Shown here piece by piece: positions 7,800 to 16,631 of a stretch of 64,000 bases of DNA (position 1 is its first letter; each line of letters opens with the position of its first letter). Source of the DNA: an uncultured Paracoccaceae bacterium. Lineage in GTDB: Bacteria > Pseudomonadota > Alphaproteobacteria > Rhodobacterales > Rhodobacteraceae. The DNA is taken from assembly GCA_947496605.1 (NCBI GenBank), contig CANMDF010000002.1, forward strand, positions 620,001 through 684,000, given 5' to 3'. A program made the position numbers and the translations under genes. Below the pieces are notes generated by a model. The model did not search any database. It was not told the origin of the DNA and saw only the letters and a list, made by a program, of their open reading frames with translations.

Positions 7800-9100
7800 T
7801 GGCTGTTCCTTTCCAACACAGGTGGGTTCAATGCATCAAGATCACCACCGACTGCAGCGGTCAGTAGGTCTTCGTGTAGGGCTTGTACGGCAGCAGAACG
7901 GCTGTTTGCATCACCAAGGAATAAATGATCCGTCTCCATAATATGAATATCCCGGCCTGCAAGCTGCGCATATGTCACTGGTGTTTCTGGCGCGGCACCC
8001 AACAGTACGTGGGCCGCGTCGCGGGCCGTAACTGTGTTCGTCGCAGCCGACACCCCAAGGGCATCGGTGTACCAATTGTTATATGCCTCGTACCCTTTGG
8101 TGTAGGAATACATTTGGTTTTGATAGACAAGGCTGCCTGCCGCAGACTTCAAGGATCCGATCCAGTCGGCTTCAGCTGCCCGCCAAGGACGGATCATACA
8201 AGCGCGTGGCGTGTCGTCCGCACCGTATTGATGCGGCCCGATGAAATCGCTGACCAGCAAGGCCTCGATTGTTGTGTCTTGTTGAATATTTGCGACACCA
8301 GAGAAATCAGAACTAATGATTGCGACATGTGCAATTTGCACGTCTGGAGCAGCGTGTAAGTTCCAAACAATCCCTGGCCCCATATTCTGTAGGACAAGAT
8401 AGAGCGGCGCCGAGGTGTCTGTCAGGACGACATCAAGACTTGTCTTTTGCCCTTGGGTGTCCATCTGCGCCACGGTTTCGACTTTGCCTTGCGTGACAGC
8501 CTCGATGTTCTCTAGTACGCGACCTGTCAGTTGACGGTCTGAAAATGAATGCAGCGGCGCCGGCAAAAGCGCATTCTCGATCCGGACGCCCATCACCTTT
8601 TCATCGGCCGCGGGCGTGCGAAGCGTGCAATCACCATTGCGTGCGATCGGAATGACATTGGCAATTGAGGTATCACCAGTCGGCAGGCTTACTTGCGTCA
8701 AGACATTATCTAGGTTGAGCGGCGTATCGCCAGCATGTGCGATTAAAGGTGATGCATAAACGGGCCCTTGGTTTGACATGGCGCCGGTCTCAGCAATGTC
8801 CTCCGGGGATGCGGGCGCCGAGGCTTCTGCACTTTCATTGCCGCTGATGAGATCCCGCAGGTCTTGCGGAAGCATCCCCCAACCGAAATAGCCACCGGTG
8901 CCAAGGGCTGCGAGGATAACGACCCAAATGATACTGTTGCGGACCGGGTGGCTTTCAATCGGTGCATTGTAGTCGAAGTCCGACTTATCGTGGCCAGTAC
9001 CACCAGTGGTAGGATCAACTTCATCCCCGCGTTCGCGTGAAATGCGGCTTAGTCGCTGCGCAAAATCTTCTTGGCGTCGATCTTCTGTCATTTTACTCAA
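7796..9100 (-). CDS. Single-pass membrane protein of unknown function
   Basis: 434 residues. A charged cytoplasmic N-terminus (MSKMTEDRRQEDFAQRLSRI) leads to one membrane helix around residues 57-75 (IIWVVILAALGTGGYFGW). A large periplasmic region follows with VRIENALLPAPLHSFSDRQL, DTSAPLYLVLQNMGPGIVWNLH and HVAIISSDFSGVAN. The N-terminus looks like that of Rhodobacterales inner-membrane proteins with a long extracytoplasmic domain, but no named domain is evident. It is the first gene of a two-gene operon with the 278-residue protein. No function is proposed. Confidence 0.6.
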   Translation of the reverse strand: MSKMTEDRRQEDFAQRLSRISRERGDEVDPTTGGTGHDKSDFDYNAPIESHPVRNSIIWVVILAALGTGGYFGWGMLPQDLRDLISGNESAEASAPASPEDIAETGAMSNQGPVYASPLIAHAGDTPLNLDNVLTQVSLPTGDTSIANVIPIARNGDCTLRTPAADEKVMGVRIENALLPAPLHSFSDRQLTGRVLENIEAVTQGKVETVAQMDTQGQKTSLDVVLTDTSAPLYLVLQNMGPGIVWNLHAAPDVQIAHVAIISSDFSGVANIQQDTTIEALLVSDFIGPHQYGADDTPRACMIRPWRAAEADWIGSLKSAAGSLVYQNQMYSYTKGYEAYNNWYTDALGVSAATNTVTARDAAHVLLGAAPETPVTYAQLAGRDIHIMETDHLFLGDANSRSAAVQALHEDLLTAAVGGDLDALNPPVLERNSQ

Positions 9101-9187
9101 AGTCCCTCATTACCCGACCGCGGTAGAACGGAATTGGGGCATGGCCTGTGCGAAGTTGTGACAATATCTTGATCGCCGGCGTTTTTG

Positions 9188-9781
9188 TCAAAGTGCTTTG
9201 CGTGCGTTCAAGGCCGCTGTAATCGTGCCATCGTCCAAATAATCCAACTCACCACCCACAGGGACACCCTGTGCGAGGGACGTGACAGTAATGCCGGGCA
9301 ATTGGTCGGCGATATAGTGTGCCGTGGTTTGCCCATCGATTGTGGCACCCAATGCAAGGATCACTTCGGTGACGTTTTCGGTTTTGATCCGGTCAATCAG
9401 CTTGGGGATGCGCAACTCATCAGGGCCCACCGCATCAAGGGCAGACAATGTACCGCCCAGCACATGATAGCGTCCTTTGAACACTTGCGCACGTTCCATG
9501 GCCCACAGATCAGCCACATCTTCGACCACGGCAATCTGGCCAGTTGCACGCTTTTCGGCGCTGCAGATTTCGCAGATATCGGTGGTGCAAACATTCCCGC
9601 AATTCAAACACTCACGCACCGTTGCACCAACCCGGTGCATGGCTTCGGCAAGGGGGATCAGAACCAACGACCGCTTTTTGATGAGATGCAACACAGCACG
9701 CCGGGCGGACCGAGGGCCCAGCCCCGGTAGCTTGGCCATCAGCGCGATCAGATTATCAAGGTCTTCTGTGCCGTTTGTCAT
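9188..9781 (-). CDS. recR: Recombination mediator protein RecR
   Basis: A full-length 197-residue RecR. It has an N-terminal helix-hairpin-helix ([17 protein letters not shown]), a C4 zinc finger ([16 protein letters not shown], about residues 57-72), a Toprim domain ([15 protein letters not shown] ... [20 protein letters not shown]) and the C-terminal Walker-B-like [16 protein letters not shown]. RecR works with RecF/RecO to load RecA at gaps. It is last in the dnaX - unknown - ybaB - recR cluster, a widely conserved arrangement. Confidence 0.97.
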   Translation of the reverse strand: MTNGTEDLDNLIALMAKLPGLGPRSARRAVLHLIKKRSLVLIPLAEAMHRVGATVRECLNCGNVCTTDICEICSAEKRATGQIAVVEDVADLWAMERAQVFKGRYHVLGGTLSALDAVGPDELRIPKLIDRIKTENVTEVILALGATIDGQTTAHYIADQLPGITVTSLAQGVPVGGELDYLDDGTITAALNARKAL

Positions 9782-9799
9782 GCTGCTCTCGCGGGGCTT

Positions 9800-9819
9800 A
9801 CAAATTTCTAGAAATTTGT
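9800..9819. repeat. Perfect 20-bp AT-rich palindrome between ybaB and recR
   Basis: ACAAATTTCT is followed directly by its reverse complement, in the 45-base gap between ybaB and recR. It could be a protein-binding site or a hairpin tuning recR expression. There is no T-tract. Confidence 0.6.
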
Positions 9820-9826
9820 GCGCGGC

Positions 9827-10171
9827 CTAGAATGGCAGGTTCATGCCCGGCGGCAGGCCCAAGCCTTCGGTCATCTTGCCCATCTCTTCTTGGGCGCGTT
9901 CCGTGGCTTTGCCTTGGGCATCTTTGATTGCGGCCAGGATCAGGTCTTCGACAACTTCTTTGTCGTCGCCATTGAAGATGGATGGATCGATGTCGAGACC
10001 TTTCAGTTCGCCTTTGGCCGTCGCTGTCGCTTTGACCAAACCTGCGCCGCTCACACCTTCGACCATAATGGTTTCAAGGTCGTCCTGCATCTGGGCCATT
10101 TTGCCCTGCATTTCTTGCGCTTGCTTCATCATCTTGGCCATATCGCCAAGGCCACCAAGTCCTTTAAGCAT
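9827..10171 (-). CDS. YbaB/EbfC family nucleoid-associated protein
   Basis: A 114-residue protein with a methionine- and glutamine-rich helical N-terminus (LGDMAKMMKQAQEMQGKMAQMQ) and a small beta domain (VKATATAKGELKGLDIDPSIF), ending in the flexible GLGLPPGMNLPF tail seen in the family. YbaB/EbfC dimers bind DNA and help compact the nucleoid. The position between dnaX and recR is conserved in many bacteria. Confidence 0.95.
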   Translation of the reverse strand: MLKGLGGLGDMAKMMKQAQEMQGKMAQMQDDLETIMVEGVSGAGLVKATATAKGELKGLDIDPSIFNGDDKEVVEDLILAAIKDAQGKATERAQEEMGKMTEGLGLPPGMNLPF

Positions 10172-10172
10172 C

Positions 10173-10586
10173 TTACTGATCTCCTGTTTCTTTGCCCCGT
10201 TTCAAGGGCGCTGTGTAGAGCACTACACCGATACACACCAGCACAGCAACGACTATGAAAAACGTTGCATTCCCGATGCAGCCTTCAACCATTGCAGCCT
10301 CGCGGATCGCGGTCGTATCGCCCCAGCCTGTGGCAATAAATGTCGACAAGCTCCAGCCGACAACGACGGCCAAGCCGCCCTTTTCACTGCGAAACCGAAT
10401 GGCGAGGGCGGTTGCCACGATAAGTAGTAGGACGATGGGTGTTTGCAATAGGTGAAGGAATTCACCAAAGGCGGTGACAGGCACGCCGTCCCAAAGCGGG
10501 CGCTCAACCGAGCAGACCTCTGCCCAAGCCGGGGCCGGGCCCAACAGTGCCGCCGCTAAGATCAGTCTTCGTCGAATGGGTCCCAT
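10173..10586 (-). CDS. Exported or membrane protein of unknown function inside the dnaX-recR cluster
   Basis: 137 residues with a likely signal peptide (RRRLILAAALLGPAPAWA). Three hydrophobic segments follow, near IVLLLIVATALAI, LAVVVGWSLSTFIA and ATFFIVVAVLVCIGVVLY, and the C-terminus is basic. Two cysteines sit in EVCSVERPL and VEGCIGN. Its start overlaps the dnaX stop by 25 bases and its stop lies one base before ybaB, so it belongs to the same transcript. I recognise no family. Finding a membrane protein between dnaX and ybaB is unexpected for this otherwise DNA-repair cluster. Confidence 0.65.
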   Translation of the reverse strand: MGPIRRRLILAAALLGPAPAWAEVCSVERPLWDGVPVTAFGEFLHLLQTPIVLLLIVATALAIRFRSEKGGLAVVVGWSLSTFIATGWGDTTAIREAAMVEGCIGNATFFIVVAVLVCIGVVLYTAPLKRGKETGDQ

Positions 10587-12307
10587 TCATCATCCACTTC
10601 GGGCAGCGCATCTTCCAATGCGTCTTGTTCTTTTTCCGCTTCGGTTCTGATTTCGGTGATCTTGGCCTTTGGAAAAGCCGCGATCACCGCCTTGACCAGC
10701 GGATGCTCTTGCGCTTCTTGCAACAACGCGTTCTCAGCCGCATCGCGCGTTTCCGCGATTGTTGGCCCACCGCCATCCGTCACGCTAATCGCCCAGCGGT
10801 TGCCGGTCCATGCTTGCAGGCGTGCACCCAAACGCCCAACCAAATCGCGGGCGGCATCAGCCGTTGGGTTCACCTCAATCCGGCCTGGCTGATAGCTGAC
10901 AAGGCGCAAGCCGCTTTCAACCTCGACCAGCAATTTCACATCGCGGTGGGTGCGGATCAGCTCAACCACGTCTTCAAAACGCGCGAAGTGTTGCAGGGCA
11001 TCTGTTTCCAGCGCCACTGCTGTTTGTGCACCCATTGCCGATGGCCCGCTGGGTGCGGAATGTGTTGGTGCAGGCGCGCTGCCGATGGCTGTCGTGCTAC
11101 CACCTTGCGGTGCAGGCCTGCCACCTGACGGGCCGCTTGGTGGCGGCGTCGCGTCTTGCAGTTTGCGCACCAATTCTTCGGGACTGGGCAGATCGGCGAC
11201 ATGGGTTAGGCGGATCACGGCCATTTCCGCAGCCATCATCGCGTTAGGTGCCATTGCCACTTCTTCCAGCGCTTTCAGCAGCATTTGCCACATCCGTGAC
11301 ATCACGCGCATCGGCAAGTCCGACGCCATCGCTTGTCCGCGTGTGCGTTCATCCGGGCTGATCGTGGGGTCTTCGGCGGCCTCTGGCGTGATCTTGATCA
11401 CGCTGATCCAGTGGCAGACCTCGGCCAGATCGCGTAGGACTGCCATCGGGTCGGCCCCATCGGCATATTGGCCGGACAGTTCGGTCAGGGCCGCTGCGGC
11501 TTCGCCGCGCAGGATCATATCAAAAAGGTCGAGGACGCGACCACGGTCAGCCAGCCCCAACATCGCGCGAACCTGATCGGCGGTGGTTTCGCCCGCGCCG
11601 TGGCTGATCGCTTGGTCGAGCAAAGATTGCGCATCGCGCGCAGAGCCTTCGGCAGCGCGAGTGATGAGGGCGAGCGCCTCATCGGTGATCTCGGCCCCCT
11701 CGGCCGTGGCGATTTTGCGTAACAGCGCGATTTGGGTTTCAGGCTCAATCCGGCGCAGGTCAAAGCGTTGGCAACGGGATAGGACCGTGACAGGCACTTG
11801 TCTGATCTCGGTCGTCGCAAAGATGAACTTCACATGCTCGGGCGGTTCTTCCAGCGTTTTCAGCAAGGCGTTAAACGCATTCTTCGACAGCATGTGCACT
11901 TCGTCGATGATGTAGATCTTAAACCGGGCCGAGGCCGCGCGGTAGTGCACGCTATCAATAATCTCGCGGATATCACCGACACCGGTGCGTGAAGCGGCAT
12001 CCATCTCCATCACATCGACATGGCGGCCTTCCATGATCGCCACGCAATGTTCGCACTGCCCGCAAGGTTCTGTCGTGGGGCCGCCTGTGCCGTCAGGGCC
12101 GATACAGTTCATGCCTTTGGCAATGATCCGGGCGGTTGTTGTTTTGCCCGTGCCGCGAATACCCGTCATGATAAACGCCTGCGCTATGCGATCCGCTGCA
12201 AACGCGTTCTTGAGCGTACGCACCATTGCATCCTGACCTACCATATCGGCAAAGGTTTCGGGCCGGTATTTGCGGGCGAGCACTTGGTATTGGGGCTGAT
12301 CGGTCAT
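10562..12307 (-). CDS. dnaX: DNA polymerase III gamma/tau subunit
   Basis: A 581-residue clamp-loader ATPase. It shows Walker A GIRGTGKTTTARI, a zinc-binding cysteine cluster (CIGPDGTGG...EPCGQCEHC), Walker B/DEAD-like IYIIDEVHML, the arginine-finger region VTVLSRCQRFDLR and a proline-rich linker (DATPPPSGPSGGRPAPQG) before the C-terminal tau domain. It loads the beta clamp and couples the polymerase to the helicase. I saw no obvious A-rich slippery site of the E. coli type for making a short gamma form. It heads the cluster dnaX - unknown - ybaB - recR. Confidence 0.97.
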   Translation of the reverse strand: MTDQPQYQVLARKYRPETFADMVGQDAMVRTLKNAFAADRIAQAFIMTGIRGTGKTTTARIIAKGMNCIGPDGTGGPTTEPCGQCEHCVAIMEGRHVDVMEMDAASRTGVGDIREIIDSVHYRAASARFKIYIIDEVHMLSKNAFNALLKTLEEPPEHVKFIFATTEIRQVPVTVLSRCQRFDLRRIEPETQIALLRKIATAEGAEITDEALALITRAAEGSARDAQSLLDQAISHGAGETTADQVRAMLGLADRGRVLDLFDMILRGEAAAALTELSGQYADGADPMAVLRDLAEVCHWISVIKITPEAAEDPTISPDERTRGQAMASDLPMRVMSRMWQMLLKALEEVAMAPNAMMAAEMAVIRLTHVADLPSPEELVRKLQDATPPPSGPSGGRPAPQGGSTTAIGSAPAPTHSAPSGPSAMGAQTAVALETDALQHFARFEDVVELIRTHRDVKLLVEVESGLRLVSYQPGRIEVNPTADAARDLVGRLGARLQAWTGNRWAISVTDGGGPTIAETRDAAENALLQEAQEHPLVKAVIAAFPKAKITEIRTEAEKEQDALEDALPEVDDEWDPFDED

Positions 12308-12374
12308 GGCGGCCTTGGATTGGGATTCGGGCGTTGGGTCAGACTAGGGGCAGTCATGCCAGAGGTCTACCACA

Positions 12375-12737
12375 TCAAAGCGACCAAAGGATAATCCCGG
12401 TGGCGATTGCGGCGAGGGTCATGATGCTGGCAAGTAATGTGTAGTTGCGTGTGGGCGTGGCTTCGATATCGCTCTCGCTCAGCCGGGCGAAGGTTTTGCA
12501 GGCCTGATTACGGGCGGACCAGAAGATTGCAATCGCCACTGCAAGAAAAATGCTTGCGACAAGTTTGGCAGCCCATGTTGGCTCAAATGCGCCGAAAACG
12601 GCTTTGAGGCCGATGGCGACGCCAATGGCCCCCAGTCCGGTGCCCATCCAACTGGAGAAAGTACGTTCACTGGCCATGATCGTGCGGTCTTCGGCCCAGT
12701 CGGTGCGTTTTTTGGCTTGTTGGGTGTCTTGTGTCAT
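12375..12737 (-). CDS. DUF202/YidH-type small membrane protein
   Basis: 120 residues from MTQDTQQAKKRTDWAEDRTI. The N-terminal LAxxRTxL-like motif (WAEDRTIMASERTFSSWMGTGL) and three membrane helices (IGVAIGLKAVFG, LVASIFLAVAIAIFW, LLASIMTLAAIATGIILW) are diagnostic of DUF202/YidH proteins. The function of the family is not established. The longer reading to 12857 would overlap the divergent phosphatase gene, so I use the ATG at 12737. Confidence 0.82.
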   Translation of the reverse strand: MTQDTQQAKKRTDWAEDRTIMASERTFSSWMGTGLGAIGVAIGLKAVFGAFEPTWAAKLVASIFLAVAIAIFWSARNQACKTFARLSESDIEATPTRNYTLLASIMTLAAIATGIILWSL

Positions 12738-12804
12738 GGTCTGAACCCTAGAGGATGTGCCCGCAAATGCGAGGCCATTCTGGTGCTGGAGGTGCAAGTT
12801 TACC

Positions 12805-13278
12805 ATGCTTGAGTTTGTCATCCACAGTCTGCCTGCAGCGGGTGGAACGGTGGCCATAACGCCAATGCCGGGCAGGACGCGGCATTACGGTACAGATTGG
12901 TTGCGTTTGCTGGAATGGCGCCCGGACTTGGTGCTGACGATGACCAGCCAAGCGGAACTGGAACGTAAGGGTGCAGGGTCTCTAGGTGCCGATCTAGCGA
13001 ATGAAGGCATTGGTTGGTTGCACTTGCCGGTGCTCGATTTTGGCGTGCCTGTCGACATGGATTGGCCACAAGTCCGTGACCAATCACTGGATGTTTTGCG
13101 TCAGAAAGGTCGTTTGCTCGTCCATTGTTTTGGCGGCTGTGGGCGGTCGGGGATGATGGTGCTGCGGTTGATGATTGCGGCAGGCGAAGACGCGGATAAG
13201 GCGCTTGCGCGATTGCGGGCTGTGCGCCCTTGCGCGGTGGAAACGGATGACCAAATGCGCTGGGCGTGCCAAGGGTAG
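12805..13278 (+). CDS. Protein-tyrosine/dual-specificity phosphatase-like protein
   Basis: 157 residues from MLEFVIHSLPAAGGTVAITPMPG. The cysteine phosphatase P-loop is intact in LLVHCFGGCGRSGMMVLRL (HCxxGxxR-S/T), and an upstream aspartate in LPVLDFGVPVD may be the general acid. The length and form resemble small cyclin-dependent-kinase-inhibitor-3/dual-specificity-like phosphatases found in Proteobacteria. The substrate is unknown. A GGAGGTG ribosome site ending about 10 bases upstream selects the ATG at 12805 over the earlier one at 12757. Confidence 0.8.
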   Translation: MLEFVIHSLPAAGGTVAITPMPGRTRHYGTDWLRLLEWRPDLVLTMTSQAELERKGAGSLGADLANEGIGWLHLPVLDFGVPVDMDWPQVRDQSLDVLRQKGRLLVHCFGGCGRSGMMVLRLMIAAGEDADKALARLRAVRPCAVETDDQMRWACQG

Positions 13279-13298
13279 GGTGGATCACAATCCACCCT
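13277..13298. terminator. Perfect 9-bp hairpin between convergent genes
   Basis: AGGGTGGAT / ATCCACCCT with a CACA loop starts at the stop codon of the phosphatase gene and lies 10 bases from the rsgA stop. No long T-tract follows, so termination is inferred from position. It resembles the GGTGG palindromes at 49992-50017 and 945-970. Confidence 0.5.
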
Positions 13299-13308
13299 GA
13301 ATGACGGC

Positions 13309-14340
13309 CTATCTACCCTTTTTCTTCACTGCCGAGCGATACATCTTGCCCAGCTTGCGCGACCGATCCCGCGCTTGCGCGATTGTATCTGTCGCATGCT
13401 GGTTTTCGCGTTTGAGCTTTTTGAACCGTGTCAGGCGATCAGGATCGATATTTCCTGCCGCAATGCCAGCTTGCACTTGGCAACCGGGCTCAGATTCGTG
13501 TTCGCAATCGCGAAACTTGCAGGTCTCCGCCAGCTCCGAAATTTCGGGAAATGTTGCATCAATCCCGAATGCCACCTCAGCCACGCCCAATCCGCGCATA
13601 CCGGGCGTATCAATCAGCCAACCGCCTGTTTTCATTGCGTGTAGCGACCGCCCTGTTGTGGTGTGACGTCCGCGTGCGTCATCTTCTCGGATGTCTTGGG
13701 TCAGTGCGTTCCCACCTGTCAACGCATTCGCCAGTGTCGTTTTGCCAACCCCCGAAGATCCGGCGAGCGCCACCGTTTGTCCCTTGCCGCACCACGGTGC
13801 TAGCAAAGCAGGAACATCGTCGTTCTTGGCGTCCATCGCGATCACTTCAAGGTCGCGTCCCAAAACACGGGCTTGGTCGATGTAGCTGTCAGGATCATCG
13901 GATTGATCCGCTTTGGTCAACACGATCACAGGGATGATCATCGCGTCATGGGCCAGTGCCAAATACCGCTCTAGGCGGGCTGGGTTAAAATCGTTGTTGC
14001 AGGATGACGTAATGAACAACGTATCCAGATTGGCTGCGATCAGCTGCTTTTCACCGGTATGATACTCGGTCCCGCGTGTCAGTTCGGTTTGTCTGTCCAG
14101 CACGCGGATCAAACGGTGTTGATCTACTGCGCAAAGCACCCAATCGCCGACCCCAACTGCGGCGGTCGTGATGCCGGGATCAAGCGTGAGCTCTAAAGTG
14201 CCAATTTCGGAAAACCCCACAACTCGGTCGCGGTGGACAGTAGCGATGCGGGCAGGGGTGAGGGTTTCCAACTCTTCTAGGTCAAGTTGGGACATGTAGT
14301 AGGGCGACCAGCCAAGGGCGTCGCGTGTCAAATCTGTCAA
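13309..14340 (-). CDS. rsgA: Ribosome small-subunit-dependent GTPase A
   Basis: 343 residues with an N-terminal OB-fold region and a circularly permuted GTPase: the G4-like LTKADQSDD comes before G1 (LAGSSGVGKTTLANAL) and G3 (LIDTPGMRGLG). The C-terminal zinc site is present (CKFRDCEHESEPGCQV). RsgA checks late assembly of the 30S subunit. It is transcribed away from the 4.5S RNA gene region on the same strand. Confidence 0.96.
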   Translation of the reverse strand: MTDLTRDALGWSPYYMSQLDLEELETLTPARIATVHRDRVVGFSEIGTLELTLDPGITTAAVGVGDWVLCAVDQHRLIRVLDRQTELTRGTEYHTGEKQLIAANLDTLFITSSCNNDFNPARLERYLALAHDAMIIPVIVLTKADQSDDPDSYIDQARVLGRDLEVIAMDAKNDDVPALLAPWCGKGQTVALAGSSGVGKTTLANALTGGNALTQDIREDDARGRHTTTGRSLHAMKTGGWLIDTPGMRGLGVAEVAFGIDATFPEISELAETCKFRDCEHESEPGCQVQAGIAAGNIDPDRLTRFKKLKRENQHATDTIAQARDRSRKLGKMYRSAVKKKGR

Positions 14341-14566
14341 TGATCTGTCCTCGTCAAAGGGTAATTGGGCGCTGGCGCGAAGGCGTCAGCGGGAACCGGA
14401 CGAGGGGGCGGAAATAGGTTCAGCGCACCCGGACCGGGAGAGTGTTTGTTGCGACAATCATAAACATCCTCCTGCGTTGGATGGGTTCCAAGTCTTACCC
14501 GCTTCAGCGAGATTGCTGCGCAATTCCGCTCTGTCGGGCATCGCGTTTACCTGCGGCAAACGCTGG

Positions 14567-14666
14567 GGTGAGAGGCTGGACATCGACCCAAGCGGGGCTC
14601 GTTGTGGCTGCTTCCTTCCGGACCTGACCAGGTTGGCGAGGCGCTCGCCCGCGCCAACCTCTCACC
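14567..14666 (-). ncRNA. ffs: Signal recognition particle RNA (bacterial small 4.5S type)
   Basis: The minus strand contains the conserved SRP apical domain CAGGTCCGGAAGGAAGCAG (within 14608-14626), with the GGAA tetraloop and the asymmetric internal loop that binds Ffh. The ends GGTGAGAGG (14658-14666) and CCTCTCACC (14567-14575) pair perfectly to close a rod-like hairpin of about 100 nt. Exact ends may differ by a few bases. The RNA forms the SRP with Ffh for co-translational membrane targeting. The 14341-14566 stretch downstream holds nothing else I can name. Confidence 0.96.
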
Positions 14667-14702
14667 TGTCATATAGGCTGAACCCCGGCGCTTCGCAAGA
14701 CG

Positions 14703-16541
14703 TCAGAATGTCAGACGAAACGTGCTAAACCCGTCTTCACCTGGGCCGATATAACTGGTGGTGCTGTCCAGATGATGCAATGCCTCTGGGGCGCTTGCGA
14801 ATATGGCAGATGTTTGGGCGATGGGCGCGAAAGACCAAGTCGGGACGGCCGGAACATTTACGGTTTCGATTTTTTTAAGGTAATCGATCAAATGTTGTCT
14901 CACGGATTGGGAAGAGGTGTAGATGATGTCTTGATGGTCAATTTCGGGAAAGCCGCCACCGCCTTTGGCACGAAAACTGTTCGTAGCAACGACAAATACG
15001 TCGCTGTCAGACACCAAAGTGCCCTGATATTTCATCTGAACAATCCGTGTCGCGCCCGCATTAATCTGATTTCCATAAACATCAAATCGCGCTGGCTGGG
15101 TCACGTCGATCTGATAGGACAGACCATAAATCGTGTCGCAGTTATAGCCTGCACTTAGCGGATTGATCAGTGGTTGCTCTGCTTGCCCTGGCTGGATTTG
15201 ATTATAGTGCGCCGCCGATCTTTCCAGCCAAAGCCGCAATTGTTGACCCGTCCGTCGTACCGCACACAGCTTGTCCGAGAATGGAAAAATTGCGGCCGCA
15301 TCGCGCAACGTAATCGGGCCTGCGGGCAGATCGATGTAGTGCCCGAGCCCGCTGCGCCCGCCAAACCGATAGGATGACTTGGCTGCTAGCAATGGAAGCG
15401 TTGCGAACTCTGTTTGACCAAGTGCTTTTTGCAATGCTTCTTGTGTGGCGCGTGCGAGTAACTGCTGGCTTAGATCAGGCCTGACTGTTGCAAAATAACT
15501 GTAGATTGGAATGTCCGTATGGGCGATTGGTGCCCTCATTTCCGACAGTGTCGCTGTATGCGACTGGTTTACCAACGCCCGCAGTTTCTGACGAATCGGG
15601 CTATCTAAGCCCTTTGAAGGTTCAGCCGGTCTAAGCTGGACGTGCCGTTGGGTGATCGTCCAGGTGTCGTCAGCCCATTGCAGCGTAAGATCAATATCAC
15701 CCAAGGATTTACCACAAAATGTGGCCATCACAGCTGGTTTGCCGAGTAGATGACCGTTTGCGTAGTCTATGCTATCCACCGCGCTGATCGCCGGGTCTGG
15801 AAAAGCTTCATGCGTATGACCCAGTAAAAGAACGTCGATTCCGTCCACGCCTGCCAAAGGGATTGCTGCATTTTCCATGCGCGGAATGTGGTCTGTTACG
15901 CTGATACCAGAGTGGCAAAGAGCGACAATGAGATCCGCACCAGCATCGCGCATTTTCGGCACGACCTTTCTCGCGGCGACAACAATGTCTTCGACTTGGA
16001 CCTTGGCCCGATCGTCCCAATCTGCAATCTGCGGGGGGCCGAAACCGGTGATCCCAATCCTGATAGGTCGGCGGACACCATCGTCACACAGCATGTCACG
16101 CTTCAGAATTTGAAATGGCGCCGCCAATTGGTCGTCTTCTTGGCAGGTGATATTCGCACTCACGATAGGAAAAGTGGCCTTTGAGAGGAGGTCCCTTAGA
16201 AAAGGCAGACCGTAATCGAACTCGTGGTTGCCGAGTGTCATTGCATCGTACTGCAGGAGATTGAGCGCTGCGATCATCGGGTGTGTTTGGCCTTGGCAAC
16301 CATGCATTGCCACATAGTCGGCCAGCGGATTGCCTTGGATCAGATCGCCATTGTCGCAAAGCAGAGTTGTGACATCCTCTTCGCACCGGAGTGCGGTGAT
16401 CTTGTCCACCAAGCCAATCAACCCAATGCTGCTGTCAGGACGATCCGCAAAGTAGTCGTAATCCAGCAGCTGCATGTGCAGGTCGGTCGTTTCAAGCACC
16501 CGCAGTCGTCCAGTTGGATGGGTGGTTTTACAAGCCTGCAT
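14703..16541 (-). CDS. 5'-nucleotidase / 2',3'-cyclic-nucleotide 2'-phosphodiesterase family protein
   Basis: A 612-residue two-domain enzyme. The N-terminal metallophosphatase carries the metal ligands in ETTDLHMQL, CDNGDLIQGNPLADY, TLGNHEFDYG, LCHSGI and LLGHTHEAF. The C-terminal nucleotide-binding domain has SSYRFGGRSGLGHY, AAIFPFSDKLC and FVVATNSFRAKGGGGF. The layout matches CpdB/UshA-type enzymes that strip phosphate from nucleotides or cyclic nucleotides; CpdB-like activity seems likeliest. Relatives are usually periplasmic, but the N-terminus (MQACKTTHPTGRLRVLETTDLH) has no signal peptide. It may therefore act in the cytoplasm or start elsewhere. It diverges from nudC. Confidence 0.85.
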   Translation of the reverse strand: MQACKTTHPTGRLRVLETTDLHMQLLDYDYFADRPDSSIGLIGLVDKITALRCEEDVTTLLCDNGDLIQGNPLADYVAMHGCQGQTHPMIAALNLLQYDAMTLGNHEFDYGLPFLRDLLSKATFPIVSANITCQEDDQLAAPFQILKRDMLCDDGVRRPIRIGITGFGPPQIADWDDRAKVQVEDIVVAARKVVPKMRDAGADLIVALCHSGISVTDHIPRMENAAIPLAGVDGIDVLLLGHTHEAFPDPAISAVDSIDYANGHLLGKPAVMATFCGKSLGDIDLTLQWADDTWTITQRHVQLRPAEPSKGLDSPIRQKLRALVNQSHTATLSEMRAPIAHTDIPIYSYFATVRPDLSQQLLARATQEALQKALGQTEFATLPLLAAKSSYRFGGRSGLGHYIDLPAGPITLRDAAAIFPFSDKLCAVRRTGQQLRLWLERSAAHYNQIQPGQAEQPLINPLSAGYNCDTIYGLSYQIDVTQPARFDVYGNQINAGATRIVQMKYQGTLVSDSDVFVVATNSFRAKGGGGFPEIDHQDIIYTSSQSVRQHLIDYLKKIETVNVPAVPTWSFAPIAQTSAIFASAPEALHHLDSTTSYIGPGEDGFSTFRLTF

Positions 16542-16631
16542 AATGCAACCTTAGCGAGAAAATTACACACTCACCATAGGGAGAATGCAGAAAAAATTGC
16601 ACTTATGCTAGGTACATGTCATTTCGGCAAA

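Noticed and set aside
10562..12307. Programmed frameshift in dnaX for a short gamma subunit
   Set aside because: I found no A-rich slippery heptamer with a following hairpin of the E. coli type.
16224..16631. N-terminal extension of nudC
   Set aside because: The added 136 residues are antisense to the 5'-nucleotidase and unlike any NudC N-terminus.
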